Shown here one piece after another: positions 11,357 to 24,759 of a DNA stretch of 64,000 bases. The first letter of the stretch is position 1. Each line of letters begins with the position of its first letter. The notes under the pieces were generated by a model. That model did not search any database. It worked only from the letters and a program-made list of their open reading frames with translations, and was not told the DNA's origin. A program made the position numbers and the translations under genes. The DNA is from Osmia lignaria lignaria. Its lineage: Eukaryota > Arthropoda > Insecta > Hymenoptera > Megachilidae. The stretch lies in contig NW_027478162.1 in the NCBI RefSeq assembly GCF_051020975.1, positions 16,244,001-16,308,000 of the forward strand, written 5' to 3'.

Positions 11357-12243
11357 GTTTTTTATAGAGAATTATGTTTCCTACAATTTATGTTCTATGA
11401 TATTTTTTGATCAGAAGCGTAGTTTTCGAGATATATCGAGATATTTAAAAGTTCCGAAGCCGCACCAACATAATAGGGATACAGAAACACCGTGGCCCCT
11501 TTCTTTGAGATAACTCTGAACTATTGCGAGCTGGAAATGCCACTTCCAGTTTAGCTGTGCAGAAGAAGAACAACAAGAAGAAGAAATATCTCGAAATATG
11601 TCCGTTAGGCCCCTTCCCGTGAGATAAATCTGCAAATATCTCGGAAACGAAGCGAGCTATGGCAAAATGTTAAGAGACCTCTTTTGTAGAGAATTAAGTT
11701 TCCTACTTTTTATGTTCTATGATATTTTTTGATCAGATGCGTAGTTCTCGAGATATATCAAGATATTTAAAAGTTCCGAAGCCGCACCAACATAATAGAG
11801 ATACAGAAACACCGTGGCCCCTTTCTTTGAGATAACTCTGCACTATTGCGAGCTGTAAATGCCACTTCCAGCTTAGCTGTGCAGAAGAAGAACAACAAGA
11901 AGAAGAAATATCTCGAAATATGTCCGTCAGGCCCCTTCCCTTGAGATATATCTGCAAATATCTCGGAAACGAAGCGAGCTATGGCAAAATGTTAAGAGAC
12001 CTTTTTTGTAGAGAATTAAGTTTCCTACTTTTTAGGTTCTATGATATTTTTTGATCAGATGCGTAGTTCTCGAGATATATCAAGATATTTAAAAGTTCCG
12101 AAGCCGCACCAACATAATAGAGATACAGAAACACCGTGGCCCCTTTCTTTGAGATAACTCTGCACTATTGCGAGCTGTAAATGCCTCTTCCAGCTTAGCT
12201 GTGCAGAAGAAGAACAACAAGAAGAAGAAATATCTCGAAATAT

Positions 12244-13287
12244 GTCCGTCAGGCCCCTTCCCTTGAGATAGATCTGCAAATATCTCGGAAACGAAGCGAG
12301 CTATGGCAAAATGTTTAGAGACCTTTCTTGTAGAGAATTAAGTTTCCTACTTTTTATGTAGTATGATATTTTTAGATCAGATGCGTAGTTCTCGAGATAT
12401 ATCAAGATATTTAAAAGTTCCGAAGTCACACCAACATAATAGAGATACAGAAACACCGTGGCCCCTTTCTTTGAGATAACTCTGCACTATTGCGCGCTGC
12501 AAATGCCACTTCCAGCTTAGCTGTGCAGAAGAAGAACAACAAGAAGAAGAAATATCTCGAAATATGTCCGTCAGGCCCCTTCCCTTGAGATAAATCTGCA
12601 AATCTCTCGGAAACGAAACGAGCTATGGCAAAATGTTAAGAGACCTTTTTTGTAGAGAATTAAGTTTCCTACTTTTTATGTTCTATGATATTTTTCGATC
12701 AGAGGCGTAGTTCTCGAGATATATCAAGATATTTAAAAGTTCCGAAGCCGCACCAACATAATAGAGATACAGAAACACCGTGGCCCCTTTCTTTGAGATA
12801 ACTCTGCACGATTGCGAGCTGGAAATGCCACTTCCAGTTTAGCTGTGCAGAAGAAGAACAACAAGAAGAAGAAATATCTCGAAATATGTCCATCAGGACC
12901 CTTCCCTTGAGATAAATCTGCAAATATCTCGGAAACGAAGCGAGCTATGGCAAAATGTTAAGAGACCTTTTTGGAGAGAATAATGTTTCCTACAATTTAC
13001 GTTCTATGATATTTTTTGATCAGAAGCGTAGTTTTCGAGATATATCGATATATTTAAAAGTTCCGAAGCCGCACCAACATAATAGAGATACAGAAACACC
13101 GTGGCCCCTTTCTTTGAGATAACTCTGCACTATTGCGACCTGCAAATGCCACTTCCAGCTCAGCTGTGCAGAAGAAGAACAACAAGAAGAAGAAGTATCT
13201 CGAAATATGTCCGTCAGGCCCCTTCCCTTGAGATAAATCTGCAAATATCTCGGAAACGAAGCGAGCTATGGCAAAATGTTAAGAGAC
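12244..13287. repeat. Block X, copy 2
   Basis: Matches copy 1 at an offset of 1931 bp (six monomers minus the 1-bp deletion). I see about three substitutions in roughly 1.04 kb: GAAGTCACACC for GAAGTCGCACC, GAAACGAGC near 12616, and AAGAGACC for AACAGACC before the deleted tail. The block boundaries lie within monomers, not at monomer ends. Confidence 0.8.
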
Positions 13288-13663
13288 CTTTTTTGTAGAG
13301 AATTAAGTTTCCTACTTTTCATGTTCTATGATATTTTTTGATCAGATGCGTAGTTCTCGAGATATATCAAGATATTTAAAAGTTCCGAAGCCGCACCAAC
13401 ATAATAGAGATACAGAAACACCGTGGCCCCTTTCTTTGAGATAACTCTCCACTATTGCGAGCTGGAAATGCCAGTTCCAGCTTAGCTGTGCAGAAGAAGA
13501 ACAACAAGACGAAGAAATATCTCGAAATATGTCCGTCAGGCCCCTTCCCTTGAGATATATCTGCAAATATCTCGGAAACGAAGCGAGCTATGGCAAAATG
13601 TTAAGAGACCTTTTTTGTAGAGAATTCTGTTTCCTACAATTTATGTTCTATGATATTTTTTGA

Positions 13664-14951
13664 TCAGAAGCGTAGTTTTCGAGATATATCGAGATATTTA
13701 AAAGTTCCGAAGCCGCACCAACATAATAGAGATACAGAAACACCGTGGCCCCTTTCTTTGAGATAACTCTGCACTATTGCGAGCTGCAAATGCCACTTCC
13801 AGCTTAGCTGTGCAGAGGAAGAACAACAAGAAGAAGAAATATCTCGAAATATGTCCGTCAGGCCAGTTCCTTTGAGCTGAATCTGCAAATATCTCGGAAA
13901 CGAAGCGAGCAATGACAAAATGTTAAGAGACGTTTTTTATAGAGAATTATGTTTCCTACTTTTTATGTTCTATGATATTTTTTGATCAGATGCGTAGTTC
14001 TCGAGATATATCAAGATATTTAAAAGTTCCGAAGCCGCACCAACATAATAGGGATACAGAAACACCGTGGCCCCTTTCTTTGAGATAACTCTGCACTAGT
14101 GCGAGCCCCAAATGCCACTTCCAGCTTAGCTGTGCAGAAGCAGAACAACAAGAAGAAGAAATATCTCGAAATATGTCCGTCAGGCCCCTTCCCTTGAGAT
14201 AAATCTGCAAATATCTCGGAAACGAAGCGAGCTATGGCAAAATGTTAAGAGACCTTTTTTGTAGAGAATTCTGTTTCCTACAATTTATGTTCTATGATAT
14301 TTTTTGATCAGAAGCGTAGTTTTCGAGATATATCGAGATATTTAAAAGTTCCGAAGCCGCACCAACATAATAGAGATACAGAAACACCGTGGCCCCTTTC
14401 TTTGAGATAACTCTGCACTAGTGCGAGCCGCAAATGCCACTTCCAGCTTAGCTGTGCAGAAGAAGAACAACAAGACGAAGAAATATCTCGAAATATGTCC
14501 GTCAGGCCCCTTCCCTTGAGATATATCTGCAAATATCTCGGAAACGAAGCGAGCTATGGCAAAATGTTAAGGGACCTTTTTTGTAGAGAATTCTGTTTCC
14601 TACAATTTATGTTCTATGATATTTTTTGATCAGAAGCGTAGTTTTCGAGATATATCGAGATATTTAAAAGTTCCGAAGCCGCACCAACATAATAGAGATA
14701 CAGAAACACCGTGGCCCCTTTCTTTGAGATAACTCTGCACTATTGCGAGCTGCAAATGCCACTTCCAGCTTAGCTGTGCAGAGGAAGAACAACAAGAAGA
14801 AGAAATATCTCGAAATATGTCCGTCAGGCCAGTTCCTTTGAGCTGAATCTGCAAATATCTCGGAAACGAAGCGAGCAATGACAAAATGTTAAGAGACGTT
14901 TTTTATAGAGAATTATGTTTCCTACAATTTATGTTCTATGATATTTTTTGA
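13664..14951. repeat. Three-monomer spaced copies with C2 segment (13664 and 14630)
   Basis: The monomers at 13664 and 14630, 966 bp apart, share an A2 head, GAGGAAGAAC, the C2 segment, GCGAGCAATGACAAAATG and a GACGTTTTTTATAG tail. Both are preceded by AGAGAATTCTGTTTCC, a GAATTC-containing variant also found at the tail before 14308. This is a local trimeric amplification. Confidence 0.75.
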
Positions 14952-16059
14952 TCAGAAGCGTAGTTTTCGAGATATATCGAGATATTTAAAAGTTCCGAAG
15001 CCGCACCAACATAATAGGGATACAGAAACGCCGTGGCCCCTTTCTTTGAGATAACTCTGCACTATTGCGAGCTGGAAATGCCACTTCCAGTTTAGCTGTG
15101 CAGAAGAAGAACAACAAGAAGAAGAAATATCTCGAAATATGTCCGTTAGGCCCCTTCCCGTGAGATAAATCTGCAAATATCTCGGAAACGAAGCGAGCTA
15201 TGGCAAAATGTTAAGAGACCTCTTTTGTAGAGAATTAAGTTTCCTACTTTTTATGTTCTATGATATTTTTTGATCAGATGCGTAGTTCTCGAGATATATC
15301 AAGATATTTAAAAGTTCCGAAGCCGCACCAACATAATAGAGATACAGAAACACCGTGGCCCCTTTCTTTAAGATAACTCTGCACTATTGCGAGCTGTAAA
15401 TGCCACTTCCAGCTTAGCTGTGCAGAAGAAGAACAACAAGAAGAAGAAATATCTCGAAATATGTCCGTCAGGCCCCTTCCCTTGAGATATATCTGCAAAT
15501 ATCTCGGAAACGAAGCGAGCTATGGCAAAATGTTAAGAGACCTTTTTTGTAGAGAATTAAGTTTCCTACTTTTTATGTTCTATGATATTTTTTGATCAGA
15601 TGCGTAGTTCTCGAGATATATCAAGATATTTAAAAATTCCGAAGCCGCACCAACATAATAGAGATACAGAAACACCGTGGCCCCTTTCTTTGAGATAACT
15701 CTGCACTAGTGCGAGCCGCAAATGCCACTTCCAGCTTAGCTGTGCAGAAGAAGAACAACAAGAAGAAGAAATATCTCGAAATATGTCCGTCAGGCCCCTT
15801 CCCTTGAGATAAATCTGCAAATATCTCGGAAACGAAGCGAGCTATGGCAAAATGTTGAGAGACCTTTTTTGTAGAGAATTAAGTTTCCTACTTTTTATGT
15901 TCTATGATATTTTTTGATCAGATGCGTAGTCCTCGAGATATATCAAGATATTTAAAAGTTCCGAAGCCGCACCAACATAATAGAGATACAGAAACACCGT
16001 GGCCCCTTTCTTTGAGATAACTCTGCACTATTGCGAGCTGGAAATGCCACTTCCAGTTT

Positions 16060-17310
16060 AGCTGTGCAGAAGAAGAACAACAAGAAGAAGAAATATCTCG
16101 AAATATGTCCGTTAGGCCCCTTCCCGTGAGATAAATCTGCAAATATCTCGGAAACGAAGCGAGCTATGGGAAAATGTTAAGAGACCTCTTTTGTAGAGAA
16201 TTAAGTTTCCTACTTTTTATGTTCTATGATATTTTTTGATCAGATGCGTAGTTCTCGAGATATATCAAGATATTTAAAAGTTCCGAAGCCGCACCAACAT
16301 AATAGAGATACAGAAACACCGTGGCCCCTCTCTTTGAGATAACTCTGCACTATTGCGAGCTGCAAATGCCACTTCCAGCTTAGCTGTGCAGAGGAAAAAC
16401 AACAAGAAGAAGAAATATCTCGAAATACGTCCGTCAGGCCCCTTCCCTTGAGATAGATCTGCAAATATCTCGGAAACGAAGCGAGCTATGGCAAAATGTT
16501 TAGAGACCTTTCTTGTAGAGAATTAAGTTTCCTACTTTTTATGTAGTATGATATTTTTAGATCAGATGCGTAGTTCTCGAGATATATCAAGATATTTAAA
16601 AGTTCCGAAGTCGCACCAACATAATAGAGATACAGAAACACCGTGGCCCCTTTCTTTGAGATAACTCTGCACTATTGCGCGCTGCAAATGCCACTTCCAG
16701 CTTAGCTGTGCAGAAGAAGAACAACAAGAAGAAGAAATATCTCGAAATATGTCCGTCAGGCCCCTTCCCTTGAGATAAATCTGCAAATCTCTCGGAAACG
16801 AAGCGAGCTATGGCAAAATGTTAAGAGACCTTTTTTGTAGAGAATTAAGTTTCCTACTTTTTATCTTCTATGATATTTTTCGATCAGAGGCGTAGTTCTC
16901 GAGATATATCAAGATATTTAAAAGTTCCGAAGCCGCACCAACATAATAGAGATACAGAAACACCGTGGCCCCTTTCTTTGAGATAACTCTGCACGATTGC
17001 GAGCTGGAAATGCCACTTCCAGTTTAGCTGTGCAGAAGAAGAACAACAAGAAGAAGAAATATCTCGAAATATGTCCATCAGGACCCTTCCCTTGAGATAA
17101 ATCTGCAAATATCTCGGAACCGAAGCGAGCTATGGCAAAATGTTAACAGACCTTTTTGGAGAGAATAATGTTTCCTACAATTTACGTTCTATGATATTTT
17201 TTGATCAGAAGCGTAGTTTTCGAGATATATCGATATATTTAAAAGTGCCGAAGCCGCACCAACATAATAGAGATACAGAAACACCGTGGCCCCTTTCTTT
17301 GAGATAACTC
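16060..17310. repeat. Block X, copy 3, with chimeric right end
   Basis: Matches about 9.95-11.19 kb at an offset of 19 monomers. It includes the preceding monomer with GAGGAAAAACAACAAG and ATACGTCC, which copy 2 lacks. It keeps AACAGACC like copy 1. The last monomer (17205) has the copy-1 head CGATATATTTAAAAG but changes to a B2 middle by 17318, so a crossover or conversion edge lies between about 17246 and 17318. Confidence 0.8.
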
Positions 17311-17499
17311 TGCACTAGTGCGAGCCGCAAATGCCACTTCCAGCTTAGCTGTGCAGAAGAAGAACAACAAGAAGAAGAAATATCTCGAAATATGTCCGTC
17401 AGGCCCCTTCCCTTGAGATAAATCTGCAAATATCTCGGAAACGAAGCGAGCTATGGCAAAATGTTAAGAGACCTTTTTTGTAGAGAATTAAGTTTCCTA

Positions 17500-18676
17500 C
17501 TTTTTATGTTCTATGATATTTTTTGATCAGATGCGTAGTTCTCGAGATATATCAAGATATTTAAAAGTTCCGAAGCCGCACCAACATAATAGAGATACAG
17601 AAACACCGTGGCCCCTTTCTTTGAGATAACTCTGCACTATTGCGAGCTGCAAATGCCACTTCCAGCTTAGCTGTGCAGAGGAAGAACAACAAGAAGAAGA
17701 AATATCTCGAAATATGTCCGTCAGGCCAGTTCCTTTGAGTTGAATCTGCAAATATCTCGGAAACGAAGCGAGCTATGGCAAAATGTTAAGAGACCTTTTT
17801 TGTAGAGAATTATGTTTCCTACAATTTATGTTCTACGATATTTTTTGATCAGAAGCGTAGTTTTCGAGATATATCGAGATGTTTAAAAGTTCCGAAGCCG
17901 CACCAACATAATAGAGATACAGAAACACCGTCGCCCCTTTCTTTGAGATAACTCTGCACTATTGCGAGCTGGAAATGCCACTTCCAGTTTAGCTGTGCAG
18001 AAGAAGAACAACAAGAAGAAGAAATATCTCGAAAAATGTCCGTCAGGCCCCTTCCCCTGAGATAAATCTGCAAATATCTCGGAAACGAAGCGAGCTATGG
18101 CAAAATGTTAAGAGACCTTTTTTGTAGAGAATTAAGTTTCCTACTTTTTATGTTCTATGATATTTTTTGATCAGATGCGTAGTTCTCGAGATATATCAAG
18201 ATATTTAAAAGTTCCGAAGCCGCACCAACATAATAGAGATACAGAAACACCGTGGCCCCTTTCTTTGAGATAACTCTGCACTATTGCGAGCTGCAAATGC
18301 CACTTCCAGCTTAGCTGTGCAGAGGAAGAACAACAAGAAGAAGAAATATCTCGAAATATGTCCGTCAGGCCAGTTCCTTTGAGTTGAATCTGCAAATATC
18401 TCGGAAACGAAGCGAGCTATGGCAAAATGTTAAGAGACCTTTTTTGTAGAGAATTATGTTTCCTACAATTTATGTTCTACGATATTTTTTGATCAGAAGC
18501 GTAGTTTTCGAGATATATCGAGATGTTTAAAAGTTCCGAAGCCGCACCAACATAATAGAGATACAGAAACACCGTCGCCCCTTTCTTTGAGATAACTCTG
18601 CACTATTGCGAGCTGGAAATGCCACTTCCAGTTTAGCTGTGCAGAAGAAGAACAACAAGAAGAAGAAATATCTCGA
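17500..18676. repeat. Dimeric tandem duplication
   Basis: The pairs 17527+17849 and 18171+18493 repeat at 644 bp. Shared rare variants are GAGTTGAATCTGC, TTCTACGATATT, ATCGAGATGTTTAAAAG and CCGTCGCCCC. The second monomers diverge only late (AAAAATGTCC near 18033 versus ATATGTCC), so the identity block is about 1.65 monomers long. Confidence 0.8.
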
Positions 18677-18744
18677 AATATGTCCGTTAGGCCCCTTCCC
18701 TTGAGATAAATCTGCAAATATCTCGGAAACGAAGCGAGCTATGG

Positions 18745-21130
18745 CAAAATGTTAAGAGACCTTTTTTGTAGAGAATTAAGTTTCCTACTTTTCACGTTCT
18801 ATGATATTTTTTGATCAGATGCGTAGTTCTCGAGATATATCAAGATATTTAAAAGTTCCGAAGCCGCACCAACATAACAGAGATACAGAAACACCGTGGC
18901 CCCTTTCTTTGAGATAACTCTGCACTATTGCGAGCTGTAAATGCCACTTCCAGCTTAGCTGTGCAGAAGAAGAACAACAAGAAGAAGAAATATCTCGAAA
19001 TATGTCCGTCAGGCCCCTTCCCTTGAGATATATCTGCAAATATCTCGGAAACGAAGTGAGCTATGGCAAAATGTTAAGAGACCTTTTTTGTAGAGAATTA
19101 TGTTTCCTACAATTTATGTTCTATGATATTTTTTGATCAGAACCGTAGTTTTCGAGATATATCGAGATATTTAAAAGTTCCGAAGCCGCACCAACATAAT
19201 AGAGATACAGAAACACCGTGGCCCCTTTCTTTGAGATAACTCTGCACTAGTGCGAGCCGCAAATGCCACTTCCAGCTTAGCTGTGCAGAAGAAGAACAAC
19301 AAGAAGAAGAAGTATCTCGAAATATGTCCGTCAGGCCCGTTCCTTTGAGCTGAATCTGCAAATATCTCGGAAACGAAGCGAGCTATGGCAAAATGTTAAG
19401 AGACGTTTTTTGTAGAGAATTATGTTTCCTACAATTTATGTTCTATGATATTTTTTGATCAGAAGCGTAGTTTTCGAGATATATCGAGATATTTAAAAGT
19501 TCCGAAGCCGCACCAACATAATAGAGATACAGAAACACCGTGGCCCCTTTCTTTGAGATAACTCTGCACGATTGCGAGCTGGAAATGCCACTTCCAGTTT
19601 AGCTGTGCAGAAGAAGAACAACAAGAAGAAGAAATATCTCGAAATATGTCCGTCAGGCCCCTTCCCTCGAGATAAATCTGCAAATATCTCGGAAACGAAG
19701 CGAGCTATGGCAAAATGTTAAGAGACGTTCTTTGTAGAGAATTATGTTTCCTACAATTTATGTTCTATGATATTTTTTGATCAGAAGCGTAGTTTTCGAA
19801 ATATATCGAGATATTTAAAAGTTCCGAAGCCGCCCCAACATAATAGAGATACAGAAACACCGTGGCCCCTTTCTTTGAGATAACTCTGCACTATTGCGAG
19901 CTGCAGATGCCACTTCCAGCTTAGCTGTGCAGAGGAAGAACAACAAGAAGAAAAAATATCTCGAAATATGTCCGTCAGGCCAGTTCCTTTGAGCTGAATC
20001 TGCAAATATCTCGGAAACGAAGCGAGCTATGGCAAAATGTTGAGAGACGTTTTTTGTAGAGAATTATGTTTCCTACAATTTATGTTCTATGATATTTTTT
20101 GATCAGAAGCGTAGTTTTCGAAATATATCGAGACATTTAAAAGTTCCGAAGCGCCCCAACATAATAGAGATACAGAAACACCGTGGCCCCTTTCTTTGAG
20201 ATAACTCTGCACTATTGCGAGCTGCAGATGCCACTTCCAGCTTAGCTGTGCAGAGGAAGAACAACAAGAAGAAAAAATATCTCGAAATATGTCCGTCAGG
20301 CCAGTTCCTTTGAGCTGAATCTGCAAATATCTCGGAAACGAAGCGAGCTATGGCAAAATGTTGAGAGACGTTTTTTGTAGAGAATTATGTTTCCTACAAT
20401 TTATGTTATATGATATTTTTTGATCAGAAGCGTAGTTTTCGAGATATATCGAGATATTTAAAAGTTCCGAAGACGCACCAACATAATAGAGATACAGAAA
20501 CACCGTGGCCCCTTTCTTTGAGATAACTCTGCGCTATTGCGAGCTGGAAATGCCACTTCCAGTTTAGCTGTGCAGAAGAAGAACAACAAGAAGAGGAAAT
20601 ATCTCGAAATATGTCCGTCAGGCCCCTTCCCTTGAGATATATCTGCAAATATCTCGGAAACGAAACGAGCTATGGCAAAATGTTAAGAGACCTTTTTTGT
20701 AGAGAATTATGTTTCCTACAATTTATGTTCTATGATATTTTTTAATCAGAAGCGTAGTTTTCGAGATATATTGAGATATTTAAAAGATCCGAAGCCGCAC
20801 CAAAATAATAGAGATACAGAAACACCGTGGCCCCTTTCTTTGAGATAACCCTGCACTAGTGCGAGCCGCAAATGCCGCTTCCAGCTTAGCTGTGCAGAAG
20901 AAGAACAACAAGAAGAAGAAGTATCTCGAAATATGTCCGTCAGGCCCGTTCCTTTGAGCTGAATCTGCAAATATCTCGGAAACGAAGCGAGCTATGGCAA
21001 AATGTTAAGAGACGTTTTTTGTAGAGAATTATGTTTCCTACAATTTATGTTCTATGATATTTTTTGATCAGAAGCGTAGTTTTCGAGATATATCGAGATA
21101 TTTAAAAGTTCCGAAGCCGCACCAACATAA
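18745..21130. repeat. Long block Y, copy 1 (with an extra monomer)
   Basis: The ordered markers ATAACAGAGATAC, GAAGTGAGC, CAGAACCGTAG, AAGTATCTCG with GGCCCGTTCC, CACGATTGCG with CCCTCGAG, GAAATATATCGAG with GCCGCCCC, then GAAGACGCACC and ATATTGAGATATT all recur in copy 2 at 22.29-24.35 kb. Copy 1 has one additional monomer (20103) that is a near-duplicate of its left neighbour (19781). Confidence 0.85.
20103..20423. repeat. 321-bp monomer, duplicate of its left neighbour
   Basis: Shares GAAATATATCGAG, the GCCCCAACATAATAG variant, CTGCAGATGCC, GAAAAAATATC, C2 and TTGAGAGACG with the monomer at 19781. It lacks one C at about 20151-20153 (GAAGCGCCCC for GAAGCCGCCCC). Its tail GTTATATGATATT matches the single corresponding monomer at 23322 in copy 2. 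This suggests that copy 1 gained it or copy 2 lost one by fusion. Confidence 0.85.
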
Positions 21131-22285
21131 TAGGGATACAGAAACACCGTGGCCCCTTTCTTTGAGATAACTCTGCACTAGTGCGAGCCGCAAATGCCAC
21201 TTCCAGCTTAGCTGTGCAGAAGAAGAACAACAAGAAGAAGAAATATCTCGAAATATGTCCGTCAGGCCCCTTCCCTTGAGATAAATATGCAAATATCTCG
21301 GAAAGGAAGCGAGCTATGGCAAAATGTTAAGAGACCTTTTTTGTAGAGAATTAAGTTTCCTACTTTTTATGTTCTACGATATTTTTTGATCAGATGCGTA
21401 CTTCTCGAGATATATCAAGATATTTAAAAGTTCCGAAGCCGCACCAACATAATAGAGATACAGAAACACCGTGGCCCCTTTCTTTGAGATAACTCTGCAC
21501 TATTGCGAGCTGCAAATGCCACTTCCAGCTTAGCTGTGCAGAAGAAGAACAACAAGAAGAAGAAATATCTCGAAATATGTCCGTCAGGCCCCTTCCCTTG
21601 AGATATATCTGCAAATATCTCGGAAACGAAGAGAGCTATGGCAAAATGTTGAGAGACCTTTTTTGTAGAGAATTATGCTTCCTACAATTTATGTTCTATG
21701 ATATTTTTTGATCAGATGCGTAGTTCTCGAGATATATCAAGATATTTAAAAGTTCCGAAGCCGCACCAACATAATAGAGATACAGAAATACCGTGGCCCC
21801 TTTCTTTGAGATAACTCTGCACTATTGCGAGCTGCAAATGCCACTTCCAGCTTAGCTGTGCAGAGGAAGAACAACAAGAAGAAGAAATATCTCGAAATAT
21901 GTCCGTCAGGCCCCTTCCCTTGAGATAAATCTGCACATAACTCGGAAACGAAGCGAGCTATGGCAAAATGTGAAGAGACCTTTTGTGTAGAGAATTAAGT
22001 TTCCTACTTTTTATCTTCTATGATATTTTTTGATCAGATGCGTAGTTCTCGAGATATATCAAGATATTTAAAAGTTCCGAAGCCGCACCAACATAATAGA
22101 GATACAGAAACACCGTGGCCCCTCTCTTTGAGATAACTCTGCACTATTGCGAGCTGGAAATGCCACTTCCAGTTTAGCTGTGCAGAAGAAGAACAACAAG
22201 AAGAAGAAATATCTCGAAATATGTCCGTCAGGCCCCTTCCCTTGAGATAAATCTGCAAATATCTCGGAAACGAAGAGAGCTATGG

Positions 22286-24350
22286 CAAAATGTTAAGAGA
22301 CCTTTTTTGTAGAGAATTAAGTTTCCTACTTTTCACGTTCTATGATATTTTTTGATCAGATGCGTAGTTCTCGAGATATATCAAGATATTTAAAAGTTCC
22401 GAAGCCGCACCAACATAACAGAGATACAGAAACACCGTGGCCCCTTTCTTTGAGATAACTCTGCACTATTGCGAGCTGTAAATGCCACTTCCAGCTTAGC
22501 TGTGCAGAAGAAGAACAACAAGAAGAAGAAATATCTCGAAATATGTCCGTCAGGCCCCTTCCCTTGAGATATATCTGCAAATATCTCGGAAACGAAGTGA
22601 GCTATGGCAAAATGTTAAGAGACCTTTTTTGTAGAGAATTATGTTTCCTACAATTTATGTTCTATGATATTTTTTGATCAGAACCGTAGTTTTCGAGATA
22701 TATCGAGATATTTAAAAGTTCCGAAGCCGCACCAACATAATAGAGATACAGAAACACCGTGGCCCCTTTCTTTGAGATAACTCTGCACTAGTGCGAGCCG
22801 CAAATGCCACTTCCAGCTTAGCTGTGCAGAAGAAGAACAACAAGAAGAAGAAGTATCTCGAAATATGTCCGTCAGGCCCGTTCCTTTGAGCTGAATCTGC
22901 AAATATCTCGGAAACGAAGCGAGCTATGGCAAAATGTTAAGAGACGTTTTTTGTAGAGAATTATGTTTCCTACAATTTATGTTCTATGATATTTTTTGAT
23001 CAGAAGCGTAGTTTTCGAGATATATCGAGATATTTAAAAGTTCCGAAGCCGCACCAACATAATAGAGATACAGAAACACCGTGGCCCCTTTCTTTGAGAT
23101 AACTCTGCACGATTGCGAGCTGGAAATGCCACTTCCAGTTTAGCTGTGCAGAAGAAGAACAACAAGAAGAAGAAATATCTCGAAATATGTCCGTCAGGCC
23201 CCTTCCCTCGAGATAAATCTGCAAATATCTCGGAAACGAAGCGAGCTATGGCAAAATGTTAAGAGACCTTTTTTGTAGAGAATTATGTTTCCTACAATTT
23301 ATGTTCTATGATATTTTTTGATCAGAAGCGTAGTTTTCGAAATATATCGAGATATTTAAAAGTTCCGAAGCCGCCCCAACATAATAGAGATACAGAAACA
23401 CCGTGGCCCCTTTCTTTGAGATAACTCTGCACTATTGCGAGCTGCAGATGCCACTTCCAGCTTAGCTGTGCAGAGGAAGAACAACAAGAAGAAAAAATAT
23501 CTCGAAATATGTCCGTCAGGCCAGTTCCTTTGAGCTGAATCTGCAAATATCTCGGAAACGAAGCGAGCTATGGCAAAATGTTGAGAGACGTTTTTTGTAG
23601 AGAATTATGTTTCCTACAATTTATGTTATATGATATTTTTTGATCAGAAGCGTAGTTTTCGAGATATATCGAGATATTTAAAAGTTCCGAAGACGCACCA
23701 ACATAATAGAGATACAGAAACACCGTGGCCCCTTTCTTTGAGATAACTCTGCGCTATTGCGAGCTGGAAATGCCACTTCCAGTTTAGCTGTGCAGAAGAA
23801 GAACAACAAGAAGAGGAAATATCTCGAAATATGTCCGTCAGGCCCCTTCCCTTGAGATATATCTGCAAATATCTCGGAAACGAAACGAGCTATGGCAAAA
23901 TGTTAAGAGACCTTTTTTGTAGAGAATTATGTTTCCTACAATTTATGTTCTATGATATTTTTTAATCAGAAGCGTAGTTTTCGAGATATATTGAGATATT
24001 TAAAAGATCCGAAGCCGCACCAACATAATAGAGATACAGAAACACCGTGGCCCCTTTCTTTGAGATAACCCTGCACTAGTGCGAGCCGCAAATGCCGCTT
24101 CCAGCTTAGCTGTGCAGAAGAAGAACAACAAGAAGAAGAAGTATCTCGAAATATGTCCGTCAGGCCCGTTCCTTTGAGCTGAATCTGCGAATATCTCGGA
24201 AACGAAGCGAGCTATGGCAAAATGTTAAGAGACGTTTTTTGTAGAGAATTATGTTTCCTACAATTTATGTTCTATGATATTTTTTGATCAGAAGCGTAGT
24301 TTTCGAGATATATCGAGATATTTAAAAGTTCCGAAGCCGCACCAACATAA
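22286..24350. repeat. Long block Y, copy 2
   Basis: Follows block Y copy 1 at an offset of 3541 bp before the extra monomer and 3220 bp after it, with only a few substitutions visible (for example ACCAACATAA here versus ACCAAAATAA at 20809-20818, and CTGCGAATATC here). At its right end the order restarts: 24288 and 24610 repeat the markers of 23000 and 23322, giving a four-monomer local repeat. Confidence 0.8.
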
Positions 24351-24759
24351 TAGAGATACAGAAACACCGTGGCCCCTTTCTTTGAGATAACTCTGCACGA
24401 TTGCGAGCTGGAAATGCCACTTCCAGTTTAGCTGTGCAGAAGAAGAACAACAAGAAGAAGAAATATCTCGAAATATGTCCGTCAGGCCCCTTCCCTCGAG
24501 ATAAATCTGCAAATATCTCGGAAACGAAGCGAGCTATGGCAAAATGTTAAGAGACCTTTTTTGTAGAGAATTATGTTTCCTACAATTTATGTTCTATGAT
24601 ATTCTTTGATCAGAAGCGTAGTTTTCGAAATATATCGAGATATTTAAAAGTTCCGAAGCCGCCCCAACATAATAGAGATACAGAAACACCGTGGCCCCTT
24701 TCTTTGAGATAACTCTGCACTATTGCGAGCTGCAGATGCCACTTCCAGCTTAGCTGTGC

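Noticed and set aside
11170..11367. Arg-rich plus-strand ORF (and its copy at 13101)
   Set aside because: It exists only because CAGCTTAGC became CAGCTCAGC in block X, removing a stop. It begins at GTG and reads through the GAA/CAA tract; it is a by-product of one duplicated block.
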